Both the position numbers and the translations under genes were made by a program. From the NCBI GenBank assembly GCA_002286855.1, contig NRSV01000018.1, forward strand, positions 387,100 through 451,099: DNA of 64,000 nt, in the 5' to 3' direction. This document shows, one piece after another, positions 1-11,638 of the stretch (position 1 is the stretch's first letter; each line of letters opens with the position of its first letter). A model generated the notes under the pieces. It was not told the DNA's origin and made no database searches. It was given only the letters and a program-made list of their open reading frames with translations. The DNA comes from Bipolaris cookei. Lineage: Eukaryota > Ascomycota > Dothideomycetes > Pleosporales > Pleosporaceae.

Positions 1-1544
1 GGCTAAGTGGACCTGCTGTCGTTCATGGAGAGTCATCGCGAGTGTTTCGGTACCTAAGAGACAGCTGTCAAATCCATCCTGGGGCACGTCGACATGCACG
101 CATGTGCCAGGAAAACGGACCAGGACGTCTATGTGTTCGATGCCCTCCCCTGGCAATCAGTGCGTCGACACGCCGATCTGGACCGCGTCGATTCGCATTG
201 TGGACAATTGTTTTTCATGGCCCAACACCAACCCAACCCGTTAGTATGTACCTATGCGCACTCCCCTTAGGCCATAGGTAGCTAGACCACAGTTAGTAAA
301 AGCCCCTCGCCTGGCGGCACATCCTCCACAGTCCGCCGGACCACCAACCTGCCGCCCCACAAAGACAGCGCGGTAAAAGGGAGACGCCTCCAAGGCTTGA
401 GGCACCGTTCGCCCAGACGTTGGCTTCAAAGGCAACCGGTCCGTACATGCTGTGGCACAGTCCCAACGCCTCACCAAAGACCAACATGGAGTCTGCAGAA
501 CAAACTACGCGCCGTGGGCGGGTGCACATCGATACGACTGTCGTATGGCTGTTGGTCATCTCATTCGCTTCCAGCCTCTGCACAGCACAGACAAGACTGA
601 TTGACCTCGAAGAACATCCCAGCTGCCATGTGCAGCCGTGTCAAGGCCGTGCTTCACGTGGTAACGGACTGCTGTTCATTCCCTATCCCGTGTCGCGTGA
701 AACTCGGTCGCAGCAGGATCAACAACGTCGCGCCACCTGGCTGGCATGCTGCCACTTGCTCATTGCTTCACACAATGTCAACATTGCTTCTACGGCAGCA
801 CAGAACCTCTCTCGGCGAGCAAGGCCACATGGCGCCTCACTGGAGAATGTAGTTTCCCGTCTGAGGAGAGCATAGCCCTACCCAAAAAGGGACATGCGCT
901 CGATTATCAATGCGAATGGGTGACTGACAGGGAGCGGCCGCTAACAGCTGTGGCCCAGGAACGCGAACTTTGCTCTATTCACCCCTGCACAGGTAGCGTG
1001 CTGCGCTGCTTTCGGCGATCATCGAATGCCCGCGGACCCAGTGCTAAATGTCAGGGCTGGCCCACCTGCATGTCCGTTTCGGCAATTCAGAAGTCAGTTG
1101 GGCGATCCCCTTGTTCTCGAGTATCTATCATTGTCATAACAAGGCGCCCGACTCCACCCAACTAGCCTTCGGGCCATATTTGATATTTCCATCCTCCACC
1201 TTGACCCATTGTCCGGGGTAATCTGACGGAAGGTTTCTCTAGCGCTAAGAGCCGCCTCTGCCCTCGCAGCAACGCATGGTATCAACTGTCTAACTTCCTC
1301 CATCCGTCGCAACATCCATTAAAGAGACCCTGGCACCTCCTCCGTACTTCTGGAATGATCCGTGGATCGAAACGTCTGAAGCTGTTCACTGGATACATCC
1401 GAGTCACAAGATCCCCTTGTTTTGCCAAAGGAATCAGAAATTGTCTATTTACCGACCATGGTGCTTGCATGAATTAAGAAACGAGTACCTATCTGCCTCA
1501 TTACGAGCCAATATATTCCTATCAAGAACGCAACATCAGACAAT
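1..1544. other. Gene-free left edge
   Basis: I see no gene I can support here. The open frames are short, overlap on both strands and show no recognisable domain or splice-linked continuation. The last 100-200 bases are presumably the promoter and 5' leader of the receptor gene that starts at 1545. Confidence 0.5.
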
Positions 1545-2979
1545 ATGGCCGACACATTCTCTAATTTGGAACTCCTTGCGCCCAGACAGCAGGACACCTC
1601 AGTTCCCAACAACATGGGTACGTAATACACACGCCCATGTCATTCGAATCACACTGACCCTGCATACCCGCCCCAGACCCGCTCACGCCTGTCTACAAGA
1701 CTGGTCTGATTCCTATAGCTGTATTCGCCATGATGAGCTTGGTATCAGTAACTGCCTTACTTGCATTCATCACCCAGCGAATGGTGTCTTGGCGAAAACA
1801 CTACAGGCAGTATGTCGGTTACAACCAATATGTTATTCTCATTTATAATCTACTTCTTGCGGACCTTCAACAATCGGCTGCCTTTGCCCTATCCTTCCAT
1901 TGGTTAAGGATTGACAAGATTGTCGCTCCTACTGGAGCTTGCTTCGTCCAGGCCTGGTTCCTTCACATTGGTGATGTTTCGAGTGGCTTTTTCGTCCTTG
2001 CCATCGCTATTCACACCTGGCTAGGTGTGGTCAGAGGATACAAAATGCCATTCAAGTGGTTCGTCATATCGATTTTGTTGATATGGTCCTTCGCACTGTT
2101 TCTCACCATACTGGGACCAGCAATGCATCAAGAGCGATACTTTGCTCGCGCTGCAGGATGGGTGAGTTTTCTTTGGGTCCCAGACTTGGAAATGGTGGAA
2201 CTGACTGGCAACAGTGTTGGGTGTCACACGAATTTCAGGACGAACGCCTCTGGCTACACTATCTCTGGATCTTCATTGTCGAGTTTGGCACTATCATCAT
2301 CTATGCGCACTTGTTTTTTCATCTACGTGGCCGGATCCAGAGCATCATGGCAAACGACACCAGCAAGCTTTCACGAGCAACCAAGTTCATGGTTATGTAC
2401 CCCGCCGTATATGTCATCCTGACTTTGCCTATTGCTGTAGGGCGTATGGTCGTCATGACGGGTCAGCCTATGTCAGACCTCTTCTTCGTCGTCTCGGGCT
2501 GCCTCCTCACATCCTGTGGGTGGATCGATGCACTCTTGTACGCCCTAACAAGACGAGTGTTGGTTTCTGGAGACTTGAGCACCGGTCAATACGACAGGAC
2601 AGCCACTATAACACTTACCAACAACGTGCGCCCAGGCGATACCGAGCACTACGGTCTCCAATCTATGAACTCCAAGGAACCACCTGCCACCTCATGCACC
2701 ATCACAATCACAGGTAGGAATGGCAGACTATCTCGCATAGTCGAGCACCACCGCACACGCAGCTACATGACGCGATCACGCCACGATGCCACCGACTACG
2801 ATGACGAAAATGCCACGCGAACAGGATCCCAAGATTCCATCATCAAGCCATTGCAGCAAGCAAATAGAATCAATATCATGAGGGAAACTAGTGTGCAAGT
2901 GGAGACTGCAACCGATAGAGAATTGGAAATGGGATGTGCACCGCCGAAAGAATGGAACGACGTCCATGTTCGCCAATGA
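1545..2979 (+). CDS. Git3/GPR1-like G-protein coupled receptor
   Basis: This is a predicted plasma-membrane seven-helix receptor of 440 residues, in the fungal class resembling glucose/carbon receptors (Git3, Gpr1) and cAMP-receptor-like proteins. Three exons are inferred: 1545-1617, 1677-2161 and 2215-2979, with introns of 59 and 53 bases that restore one frame. Helix 1 lies near residues 33-55. Helix 2 holds the motif YNQYVILIYNLLLADLQQ, typical of this fungal class. Four hydrophobic helices precede the second intron and three follow it, with a long loop before helix 6 (RIQSIMANDTSKLSRATKF). The last 150 residues are a polar cytoplasmic tail rich in Ser, Thr and Arg. Known members signal through a G-alpha subunit to cAMP; the ligand here is unknown. 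The start is the first in-frame ATG that gives a short extracellular N-terminus. Confidence 0.85.
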
Positions 2980-5284
2980 TGATATTGGTATGAATTTCAA
3001 ATCTTCAAAGGAGGTCATCTGGTATACCAAAAAGTTTGCGTCGGGTGTTTGCTTGCGTCCAGTGATACACTGGCATGCATCCTATTTACCTACGTACCTT
3101 GTTTATTTCTGTTTCATTTTCTCTTTCTAAGTAAACACCTGTACCGTATGCAATATCTACCAAGAGGTAGAAACCCCCATGTACCATAGAATCTAAATAC
3201 CTTTGTTCAAAACACATATGAAAACCTAAAACTTAATGCTCTTCATCCGCTTTTGCATAAACACCAGCCCTTCAAAAATGTCAAAATCAACCCATCATAA
3301 AAAGAAAGGGGCCGACACATCCACCCTCCTCACCGCTCACAACCCCCACAAAGGAAAAAAACACACGCATGTGGAATCGGCATCGTGCATGTTCAGCATC
3401 TCACGCACAGTCGATCCCTACAGCCCTACTATTCCCGCGACGCCTCCCGCTTCCCCGATTTCCCACGCTCTAACCTACCCTACAACCGCCCTACCACCAC
3501 CGATCGCCCAAACCTACACAGAATACCACCGAATACCCACCGACCAAACACGAATTGCTTTAACACCGATCGCCCAGCCTACAGAAAACAACCACCAATT
3601 ACCAACCACCTACTACTTACCATCGATCGTCTAGCCTACACCAACCGCGCATCACCAACCCTATACGTCCCCCCATTGCCCCATCGGGCAATTAACATGT
3701 CCACAATTCAAAAGAGGGACCCGTACGACCGAACAGGAAGAAACTATCCGCAGAACCACACAAATCCATCTTTGTACGCATGTTCTGCGCATTTTAATGA
3801 AGTAATGGGGGGTCTAGTCTAGGAGGGAAAACGAGTCAGGTAAGTGGAATGTGCTTGTGCGCTTTAGTTCCGCGGGGTGCCGGGGGATGTATTCCGCTGG
3901 GTATGTTCTGCGGGAGACGTGGAGGAGAAGGAGGAGGAAGAGGAGGGAGGTGCTGGGTTGAGAATGGGAATAACGACGTGGACAGGTTTGACTACTGCCA
4001 TTGTGTGTGGTTGATCGGTCATCTTCTTCATCTTTCTTCAGCCCCTTTTTCGTTTGTATTCTGTCAACCTGGAGGGTGGGGGGAAGAGGAAGAAGGATGT
4101 GAAGGATAGAAAATACATCAGGCCATAGATACGAACCTACTTTTCCCTGCCTTGCCCTTTTAATCATCTCACTTTTCTACCGATGGAGGGAATAAAGCAA
4201 ACGGTGAGGTACCGTACCTAGTCCCATCGACCGATGAAGTCATAATATGTTTGTTTTACTACTCATTTTGAAAAACATATATGCCCGCGTATTCATAATA
4301 ATGCATCCAAAGCAACCTCGTTATCAGTGTAAGCAAAGCTAAAGTAAGCAGCATGAAACAAGACGTATAACCGGTGAACATGTCCTCTTTTAGATTCCTC
4401 TTACTTGTTTCCTTGTTTTAGCGTTTCATGTGCACCGCATTTCTCTTTTCTCTTTTCTCGTTGTTTTTTTGGAGAGGACCGGGGGTAAGGGGGGAAGAGG
4501 AGAGTGCGTGGCGTATGTGGCTGCGGTCTCGATCGCGATGGGATGAGATGGGAGATACTAGTGGGGTATATCGGTGTGGGCGTGGATTAGTCAGATAAAT
4601 ATGGAAAGGGGGGCTGGAGTTGGAACTGAGTTTTTTTCCTGGTTGCTAGAGGGAATCGATGGTTGTGTGTTTGCAGTGGTTATTATTGAAAAGAGACAAA
4701 TGAGTGACGATGGCTAGGTCGAATACAAGCATGCAATATGTTATACAGTATGATCTGTAGTTGAAGGGGAGATAATGATGGTAGGTGGTGAGTCCACACA
4801 TATGACAAGGAGACGATTTTATCTTGATATTGCTACATGTTTACTTACAGGAGCGGACCAGGAATCCGCCTCCTCCAAAGGCCAGGCTCAACTAGTATCG
4901 AAGACCCTCTGCAGGAGAAGGAAAAGGCGGTAGAAGCGGGACGCTGGCTACTAGACACGGAGCTACTTGAACAGTTCCAAGTGGCCAAGGAGATTAAAGG
5001 TACAAACATGGAGTGGGCGCCATTCCAACTAACCCACTAAGACAAAAACTTGTCCTCTGCTCCCCTCATCAAGGGCAGCACCGGCAGAAATCGATGGACT
5101 TGAAGAGGGAGGGGAAGAAGACAATGGTACGAAGGTAAGGGGTGTCAAGGGGAGGATACCCATGTTTGTCCTGTATCTAAAGGCGACTCTCTGGTGTTCA
5201 TAGACCCTTACGGGACCTAGGTAGCACTATAAATTGATTTGTTTATTTATTTACAGGATATTGTTCATCATGAGAGTTAAGGTA
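2980..5284. other. Gene-free region between receptor and transposon relic
   Basis: The first few hundred bases are probably the receptor's 3' UTR. From 3240 to 4200 the sequence is C-rich on the top strand and then G-rich, so long low-complexity open frames appear on both strands without a recognisable protein. A 67-codon frame at 4837-5040 has plausible amino-acid content (EKEKAVEAGRWLLDTELLEQ) but no partner exon or known domain. It may be a gene or repeat remnant. I see no supported gene. Confidence 0.45.
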
Positions 5285-6816
5285 TAACATAATCCATCAC
5301 CGAGACGGCCATATCACCGAGCCGGCCACTTTTACTTAGCACAAACATCTTTTCTTTCAACGCGTTATGTCTTAATAAAAAAACATGATTTCTGCTGAAC
5401 AAGAAGGGAGAACTGAACTTGCCCCTCAAGCCTACAATACTGGTCAATTCAAAAGCTTGTGATATGCTGCTGCAGCCTTTAACATCAAACACCAGTGACT
5501 CTCTGATCGACTGCACGGAATCACCTTTCGACCCCAAACTAGGCTCGACTGCCGGAAGCTAACCTCAACGGAGGATTACACAATTACACAATACATACTT
5601 GGCCTGGAATCGCGAGGGTTTGCGCCTAGGCTGTGTGAAGTGGCAGATATGGCTAATAAACTGCTGAAGGTGGAGAGTGGAGAGCCAGTGGGCAAGTGCT
5701 GGGCTGAACGATTCGTATCGCGTTCAGACGAGCTCAAAATAGCTTTCAATTGAGCAAAGGACCGTCAGAGAAGTCTCCAAGAAATCCCTCGGGTTGTGGG
5801 TGAATGGGTTAGGCTTGTGGCTAACGTGAAGGCCAAGTACGGCATCTAGGACAACGACGTGCACAACTTTGACGAGAGGGGATTACAGATGGGTGTAGTT
5901 GGGTCAATGAAGGTTGCTACTGGCGTAGAGAGACGCAATTGATCTGAGGTTGTTCAGCTAGGCGATCGCGAGTGGGTTACAGTCATCCAGGGCATCTGCG
6001 CGGCGGGGTACGTAATTCTACCCTTTGTTATCTACAAGGGCCGACGCGTCTTTCACATCAACAAAGAAGGCTTATTGCCAGCGTTCAGAGACGCGTTCTT
6101 TGACGTGTTTACAACAGAGAACTCCAAGAAGGCCCTTGAGGCAACAGGGCTAGTTCCCTTTGACCCGTTAAGAGTTCTGAACCATCTTGAAGTGCGACAC
6201 CAGACCCCGCCAGTACCCCCTCAACCAGATGAACCATGGCAGTCTAAAACATCAAGCAATACGCACGAATTTAGATCTCAGTCAAAGCTTGTACGCGATC
6301 CGATTACTCGGTCATCTAGTACAGCGCAAGAAAGCTTCTCCACGCTTATAAAAGGCGTTGAACAGATGCTTCACGAAAACGCGCTCCAGAAGGCGCCCAT
6401 CCATGAGCATGAAGAGCAATTAAAGGAGACAACCAAGCGCAAATCACTCAAACGAAAGAGTATTTAGAAGGGAAGGACACTAGAGTATAGTGAGAGAGCT
6501 TCACTAGTACCTACAGAATCACCAAGCGCAGCTCAGTCAAAGAAAAAGGCTCGTAGTAGTAGGGGTACTGAGAGGGCTCAACCAAGTGTACGGCGCTGTA
6601 GCAACTGTGGGGAACCTGGGCACTACGCTACAACATGTCAAAAGGCTACAGAAGTGTCTTCTGATTCAGAGCTGAGTGATCCTGAGAGTGATTTACTAAC
6701 TAATAGTGATGAAGATTAAAGTTAAAAAAGATGAGATGTTTGTGCCAAGCAAAACTAGCCAGCTCGGTGATATGGCCGGCTCGGTGATATGGCCGTCTCA
6801 GTGGTAGATTACGTTA
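5285..6816 (+). mobile_element. Decayed Fot1/pogo transposon
   Basis: This is a relic of a Fot1/pogo-type (Tc1/mariner superfamily) DNA transposon, related to the intact copy at 41619-43450 but in the opposite orientation. Both ends carry inverted repeats beginning TAACATAATC on the left and TAACGTAATC read inward from the right. Each end has two copies of a CACCGAG-type motif spaced about 20 bases apart. The element is about 1.53 kb, against 1.83 kb for the intact copy. The difference is mostly an internal deletion near 6045-6060 that removed roughly 105 codons of the transposase. Many differences from the intact copy are C-to-T or G-to-A changes that create stops, as repeat-induced point mutation would produce. 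Confidence 0.85.
5367..6719 (+). pseudogene. Broken Fot1/pogo transposase
   Basis: Collinear fragments in changing frames match the 561-residue transposase at 41685-43370. They run from the start ATG at 5367, through the DNA-binding region and the first catalytic Asp (HNFDERGLQMGVVGSMKV-like, near 5860), to YKGRR near 6040. The frame then jumps to an uninterrupted C-terminal part from about 6057 (INKEGLLPAFRDAFFDVF) to the stop at 6465-6467. Beyond that stop a CX2CX4HX4C zinc knuckle (CSNCGEPGHYATTC) and an acidic tail can still be read to 6719. Breaks include TAA stops just after the ATG, a TGA replacing an Arg codon near 5754, and the internal deletion that removed the second and third catalytic Asp residues. 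It cannot encode an active enzyme. Confidence 0.85.
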
Positions 6817-6835
6817 CATAATACAGTACTATTTA

Positions 6836-8321
6836 CAGAGGTGCCTCCCAAAAGTTCTTGCTGACAGGGATATCTATCGGGCCGACTGTCTTGGCACCCA
6901 CCAAGTTTTTCTTAGAGCTGGAGGAGCAGATCTACTCATTTTTTTGGTGTTTTTGAATAAAAAATGGCTCCAAATACTGATATCTGTACTCGTGCCTTGA
7001 TTGTTACATTGAAATCTCCTTTTGGTGGTAAATCTACCAATCAGATTAGTGCAATAACGGGTATTTCACCACGTACGATTGACTCAGTTTATGGCAGAGC
7101 CTGCCAACGAGGCTTTGAGCCTAACGCGCCCACTATTAAGCTTCTACCTGAATACTTAGAGGATGCTCCTCGCGCTGGCCGCCCTCGTAAGCAAGAAGAT
7201 ATCTACGAAGCTACCCTAGAAAAAGTACGCCGCGATAGGTACGGTAGAGAGAAGAGCTGCGCTGATATAGCTGGTGACCTTAGTATTCGCGGCTACGACG
7301 TTTCTCACACTACCGTATGGAGAGTACTCAAAGCAGCGGGCTACAACAAGACGAAGCCAACGAAGAAGCCTGGGTTGACACAGAAGATGAGACAGGAGCG
7401 GCTTGAGTGGTGTCTTGCGCACAGAGATTGGACGCTGGAGGATTGGAAAAATGTTATCTGGACAGATGAGACCTCCGTCGTACTCAACCACCGGCGTGGT
7501 GGCTATCGCGTCTGGCGACGACCAGATGAGGTATTTAACAAGTCTGTCATTCGCGAGCGGTGGAAGGGCTACTCTGAGTTCATGTTCTGGGGCTGCTTCT
7601 CGTACGATCAGAAGGGACCTTGTCACGTCTGGAGACCAGAGACTGCACAGGAGAAGAGACGAGCAGCTCTTCAGATTGAAGAGATGAACCAAGCTTTGGA
7701 GCCAGTTATGAGAGAGCAGTGGGAGCTTACAACAGGCATGAAGAGGTTAGGATTAAGAAACAAGCCAGGCAGATCTCCTCAGTGGAGATTTACAAAAGAG
7801 ACTGGCAAGCTGACTCGCGATGGTGGAGGTGGGGTTGATTGGTGGCGCTACCAGACTGAGGTTCTACTCCCAAAGCTTATACCCTTTGCAAAGGAGTGCC
7901 AAAAAAGGAGACCACGTACGATTGTTCAAGAAGATAAGGCTCCTTCGCATGCTCATCATGCGCAGCGTCTAGTATATGAACACCAGGGAGTGGAGCAGCT
8001 TATTTGGTGTGGTAATTCACCTGATCTCAACGCTATTGAGCCAGCTTGGTCATGGCTTAAAAGGAGAACAACGAGTAAAGGAGCACCAAAAAATAGAGCA
8101 GATGGCACAAAGGCGTGGCTACACTGGTGGGAGGAGCTGCCTCAACACCAAATACAAGCTTGGATAGAGCGTATTCCATTTCATATTGAGGAAATAATTC
8201 GACTTAATGGTGGTAATGAGTATAAGGAGGGGCGGCGGGACAGATCCGATCAAGCTTCGGTAGTATTTCGGTAGTAATCTAGATGATCCCTGTCAGCAAG
8301 AACTTTTGGGAGGCACCTCTG
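6836..8321 (+). mobile_element. Intact Tc1-family transposon
   Basis: This 1486-base element is bounded by 36-base terminal inverted repeats (6836-6871 and 8286-8321) that match at every position. It is flanked by TA on both sides (6834-6835 and 8322-8323), the target-site duplication expected of Tc1/mariner elements. It carries one uninterrupted transposase gene. Perfect ends and an open reading frame indicate a recent insertion that escaped repeat-induced mutation, unlike the decayed neighbour ending at 6816. Confidence 0.95.
6964..8274 (+). CDS. Tc1-type transposase, DD34E
   Basis: This 436-residue transposase cuts the element out and reinserts it at TA sites. The N-terminal ~150 residues hold a bipartite helix-turn-helix DNA-binding region (TNQISAITGISPRTIDSVYG and SIRGYDVSHTTVWRVLKAAG) with a GRPRK hook near residue 73. 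The catalytic core has its first Asp in WTDETS, the second in QEDKAPSHA, and a Glu in SPDLNAIEPAW. The last two are separated by 34 residues, which gives the DD34E signature. An insert of about 90 charged residues lies between the first two acids, as in other fungal Tc1 elements. The start ATG at 6964 lies 93 bases inside the left repeat. No stop or frameshift interrupts it, so it may be active. Confidence 0.95.
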   Translation: MAPNTDICTRALIVTLKSPFGGKSTNQISAITGISPRTIDSVYGRACQRGFEPNAPTIKLLPEYLEDAPRAGRPRKQEDIYEATLEKVRRDRYGREKSCADIAGDLSIRGYDVSHTTVWRVLKAAGYNKTKPTKKPGLTQKMRQERLEWCLAHRDWTLEDWKNVIWTDETSVVLNHRRGGYRVWRRPDEVFNKSVIRERWKGYSEFMFWGCFSYDQKGPCHVWRPETAQEKRRAALQIEEMNQALEPVMREQWELTTGMKRLGLRNKPGRSPQWRFTKETGKLTRDGGGGVDWWRYQTEVLLPKLIPFAKECQKRRPRTIVQEDKAPSHAHHAQRLVYEHQGVEQLIWCGNSPDLNAIEPAWSWLKRRTTSKGAPKNRADGTKAWLHWWEELPQHQIQAWIERIPFHIEEIIRLNGGNEYKEGRRDRSDQASVVFR

Positions 8322-8545
8322 TACATAAGACCCATCTAGTTAACCTAGATGCATTCCTTAGCCTTCTTGAATGTTCTTTCTCCTTATGTCCAGCAAACGG
8401 GCTAACAAAATGGGGTTGATTTAGCCAGGTTTTGAGAGTTGAAAGCGGCCGTGGCGAAGCGATGTTGTTGCAATTGCAAAACTGATCCCTGGACGCGCCT
8501 AGGACGTGGAAATAATTGTAGTTTCGTGAGATATACAAGCGTACA

Positions 8546-9970
8546 TCATCGCCGTCGAGTCTCCTTATTCAGTCTTATCATCCTCCTCGTAGGCAACTGA
8601 ATACCCGATCTCAATTTCTCAAGAGCCTCTGGCGGGGACGTATCATCAAGACTATAACTCTTAGGCCGACTTCGATTCGCACCATCAAATCCCGAGCCCA
8701 AAGTAGCTTCTTGCTCCATTCTAGTGTTGGATAAGACATCTCCATCACGCTCCCGTGCGTCCGCCTCAGTCCGCCTCAGTCCACGACGAGGCGGAGAACG
8801 ACCGATGACTTGTGCGAGTTTTTGCTCTAAAGGCCAGGTCTTGCGTTTGTAACGTAGGAGCTCTTCTTTTTGTTCGAGTACTTGTTCTCTTGCTTCGATG
8901 GCTGCGAGTTTTGTGTCAGTTGAGGGATCGGAGCGCGTCTCGGGCGAGCCCTGTGTTTGCTTTCCATGAATTTTGTCTTGGTTTGGTTTGATATTCTGAA
9001 TCTGCATGGTCTGGAGTAATTGCTGTTGCAATTGTATGAGTTCCTGATCTCTCTTTGCTATTTGAGCTTCTCGATGCTCAAGGTCGAGATCTTGGGGGCT
9101 CTTTCGCAGTGGAGGCGTCAACTTTCCCGGGCGCCCAGGTGGTGTTCGCTCTCTCGAAGACGGCACGTTCAACTGATGCAATTGCTTCACAGGTGATTTC
9201 GATGGTCGATGCCCGCTTTCATTAAGTCTTCTGGCTTCATGGTTCCGTGCTCGCCTCTTCGCAGTAATCTGCGGTTTCAATATCTCAGGTTTATTCGATA
9301 GGCGCAGACCGTTCCCCAGACGCACGTTGGGCTGTAGAATACCACCAATCAGTGTGCCTCGAAAGGTCTCCAACGCCTGACTATTCCGTAGTCGGTATTC
9401 GTACCTCAACTGCGGAGCATCATTGAAGCGGGCCGAAACTGGGTGGCTCCTGGTAGGATCAAGGCTCAATTCGACGTTTTCAAACGGTGGATCAACGACA
9501 GACACTCTCTGTCCGTCTTGAGCATTGCGTGCTAAGATACGAAGTGTATTGTTGCGTATTTGGATGCCGTCCTTGCTGAAGGGCTCCAGTCAGCGCATTC
9601 GCCTTGTAAAAAAACACAGCCGCGCCCATCCGACTTACTTGATGACGACGAAGCGCTTCATATGCGGATTCTTGGCCCGTAGCTGCTGCATCCTTGGCGT
9701 AGGGCCACTGACAAAGTACGCAGCAATTTTCATGAGCGATTCGAAGACATCGTGGGCGCACCATCCAAAGGGCAGGATGAAGATGGAGCCATCTTCAAAG
9801 TACGCCCAGCCCGCAGGACGCTTGGATTGGCCGTGCGAGTACAGATTGCCAAGGTTTACAGAGTTATTTTGTGGCCTGACTAGGCCATAGGGTGGTACGA
9901 TGCCCCAAGGCGGAATGCTGTACAGTTTGCCCAGGTTGACATAGTTACCGTATGCTCGTCGGAAGGACAT
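8546..9970 (-). CDS. Uncharacterised coiled-coil protein
   Basis: I do not recognise this gene. Two exons, 9970-9639 and 9575-8546, are joined across a 63-base intron (GTAAGT ... CAG) to give 453 residues. The N-terminal ~200 residues look folded. They include two similar VNLGxLYS repeats near residues 10 and 38, a WAYFEDGSIFILPFGW segment, and a run of alternating beta-like stretches through residue 190. The middle is Pro- and Arg-rich. Two charged heptad stretches, near residues 275-310 and 333-360, look like coiled coil. The C-terminus is basic and disordered. No signal peptide or membrane segment is visible. The start chosen is the first in-frame ATG. The gene ends about 220 bases from the Tc1 element. 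Confidence 0.7.
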
Positions 9971-10885
9971 CGCTTGCTTGCATGCGCCCCTCCCCACGCC
10001 GCACCCTACCTGTTAATCTACAGTATTATCTACCCCAGACGGCACGTGCTTTCCTTACAGCAAGAAGAGCTCGTATAGCGTGTGTGATTCGTAGGCAGTG
10101 CGGCCATTGCAGTCTGCTGATATTGCGTGAGTAGGGCTATGGAACAGCAAAGCAGCACATCCTGGCCGACAATGCAGCAGACAAATTGTTGCGCACGAGC
10201 CCATTTGACGGGAGTACCGACCCGCCACTACCCCTTCGTTGATCGACATATGTCTTAATTGCACTTCACATCACCTGTCCTTTTGACTAGACAAACCTTC
10301 CGCACCTTTCTTCCAAGGTTTGGAATACCTGCACGAATGGCAACCTTCGCCCTCGCAAGCCTTTTCATAGCCAATTTGGATGACATGGCGCTCTTGTCGC
10401 CACTACCACCACATGCATGACGCAAACATACGTAAAGACTAACATTTTCACATTCAGGGCCCTGTCCTAGAACACACAAACTCGCGGCTTCAGGCTACAC
10501 TCACAAACGCCATTGGATACCTTGACTGGGAGACTTTGTCTGTCCCGACATGCTCCCTATACTTAGTCGTCCCTTCCAACACCTCGACGCCTTGAACATC
10601 AAAACACTTTTCGCAGAGGAGCGACTTGAACACTGACCCGACAAACGACCCAAAGTTTCTTGGCCTAATCTAGTGGGTTGCAGAGTGCGACTGAGCAACA
10701 TGACCTCGCATTCTTGCCTTCCCTCTTCGACCAAGGTAGCCGCTTCGTCTGCCAAGAGATGTCTGACAAGAAGACGCATTGCAACGAGCGTGCCTGATAG
10801 TTATCTTCTCGGCAAGGCCCTCCGTCGTAGACCTCCGTCTCTGAATGCTACGGTCGGTTCGCCACCTAGTGTGAGCACCAAGTGC
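9971..10885. other. Gene-free interval
   Basis: Only short overlapping frames occur, with no domain or convincing splice chain. The interval should contain the promoter of the coiled-coil gene (right of 9970) and the 3' UTR of the zinc-finger gene (left of 10886). Confidence 0.45.
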
Positions 10886-11638
10886 TCAGGATGCGTCCAC
10901 CTTGTCCACGATGCTGTCTATCGCCATTGATCGGGTGGAGGGCGTAGTTGGTGTTGGTGGTGCTTGACCATCTGTCTTGTTGGACGCGGCCTGTTGCTGT
11001 GACTGCGGCGATACCATCTGGGGCGGTGACAAGGATGCGTTAGGTGCGTCCTCCTCGGTCGGCTCATTTCCATCGTCCAATATCTCGTCCACCTCTCGTA
11101 ACCAATTTGCTTTTAGTACGTCCATGGGAGGGTCTAAATCACCAGGCTTACCGCCGCGCCGAGCTTCTGCTGCCGTCATTTTTCTCTCGCCGCGTTTATG
11201 GGGATGGAAATGCATGCGCCGAAGGTGGCTTGCGGCATTGTAGCATTCATTATATCGTTTTCCAGTCTGGCACGCTTTGCAGTTTGCGAGGAATGTCTTA
11301 TCCGGCGAAGTGTCAATGGTCACCCAGACCTTGCGCACCTTCTTATGGACGCGGTTGGTATGGCGCCGCAGCTCATGCTCGCTGCGGAAGCCGTCGGGAT
11401 AGTCGGAGCATACCGGGCACTTGAGTCGCAATACTCTGCGAGACGGTGTCTTCGAACTGGGTCCGAATGCAGGCGAAGTGCTGGGAGTCGTGTCAACGGC
11501 AGGAGCTGTCACGACGGTTTCCCTTGAGACTGGAGACGGGTCTACTGCTTCGCTAGCGCTGGTGGTGGTGGTTATAGTCGTAGGAGTCTTTGGCGGCGCT
11601 CCTGCTTTCATTCTTGCCCTGGATCTTGATGGCGGCAT
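10886..11638 (-). CDS. Two-finger C2H2-like zinc-finger protein
   Basis: This 250-residue protein has two zinc-binding modules. The first, near residues 74-99, has CPVC followed by HELRRHTNRVH. The second, near 120-146, has CKAC followed by SHLRRMHFH. The link between them (KVWVTIDTSPDKTFLANC) resembles a domain common in large fungal proteins of unknown function that pair a degenerate finger with such a segment. The flanks are Ser/Thr/Pro-rich and probably disordered. A DNA- or RNA-binding role in the nucleus is an inference. The frame stays open upstream of the ATG at 11638 to about 11770, where a possible splice acceptor lies, so the real protein may begin in an upstream exon I could not find. 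Confidence 0.7.
   Translation of the reverse strand: MPPSRSRARMKAGAPPKTPTTITTTTSASEAVDPSPVSRETVVTAPAVDTTPSTSPAFGPSSKTPSRRVLRLKCPVCSDYPDGFRSEHELRRHTNRVHKKVRKVWVTIDTSPDKTFLANCKACQTGKRYNECYNAASHLRRMHFHPHKRGERKMTAAEARRGGKPGDLDPPMDVLKANWLREVDEILDDGNEPTEEDAPNASLSPPQMVSPQSQQQAASNKTDGQAPPTPTTPSTRSMAIDSIVDKVDAS

Noticed and set aside
4837..5040. A possible small gene (67 codons)
   Set aside because: No domain, no supported promoter and no splice partner; it lies beside a transposon relic and is more likely a remnant.
9575..9764. A separate small gene on the minus strand upstream of the coiled-coil protein
   Set aside because: It overlaps the 63-base intron and the start of exon 2 of the coiled-coil gene in another frame.
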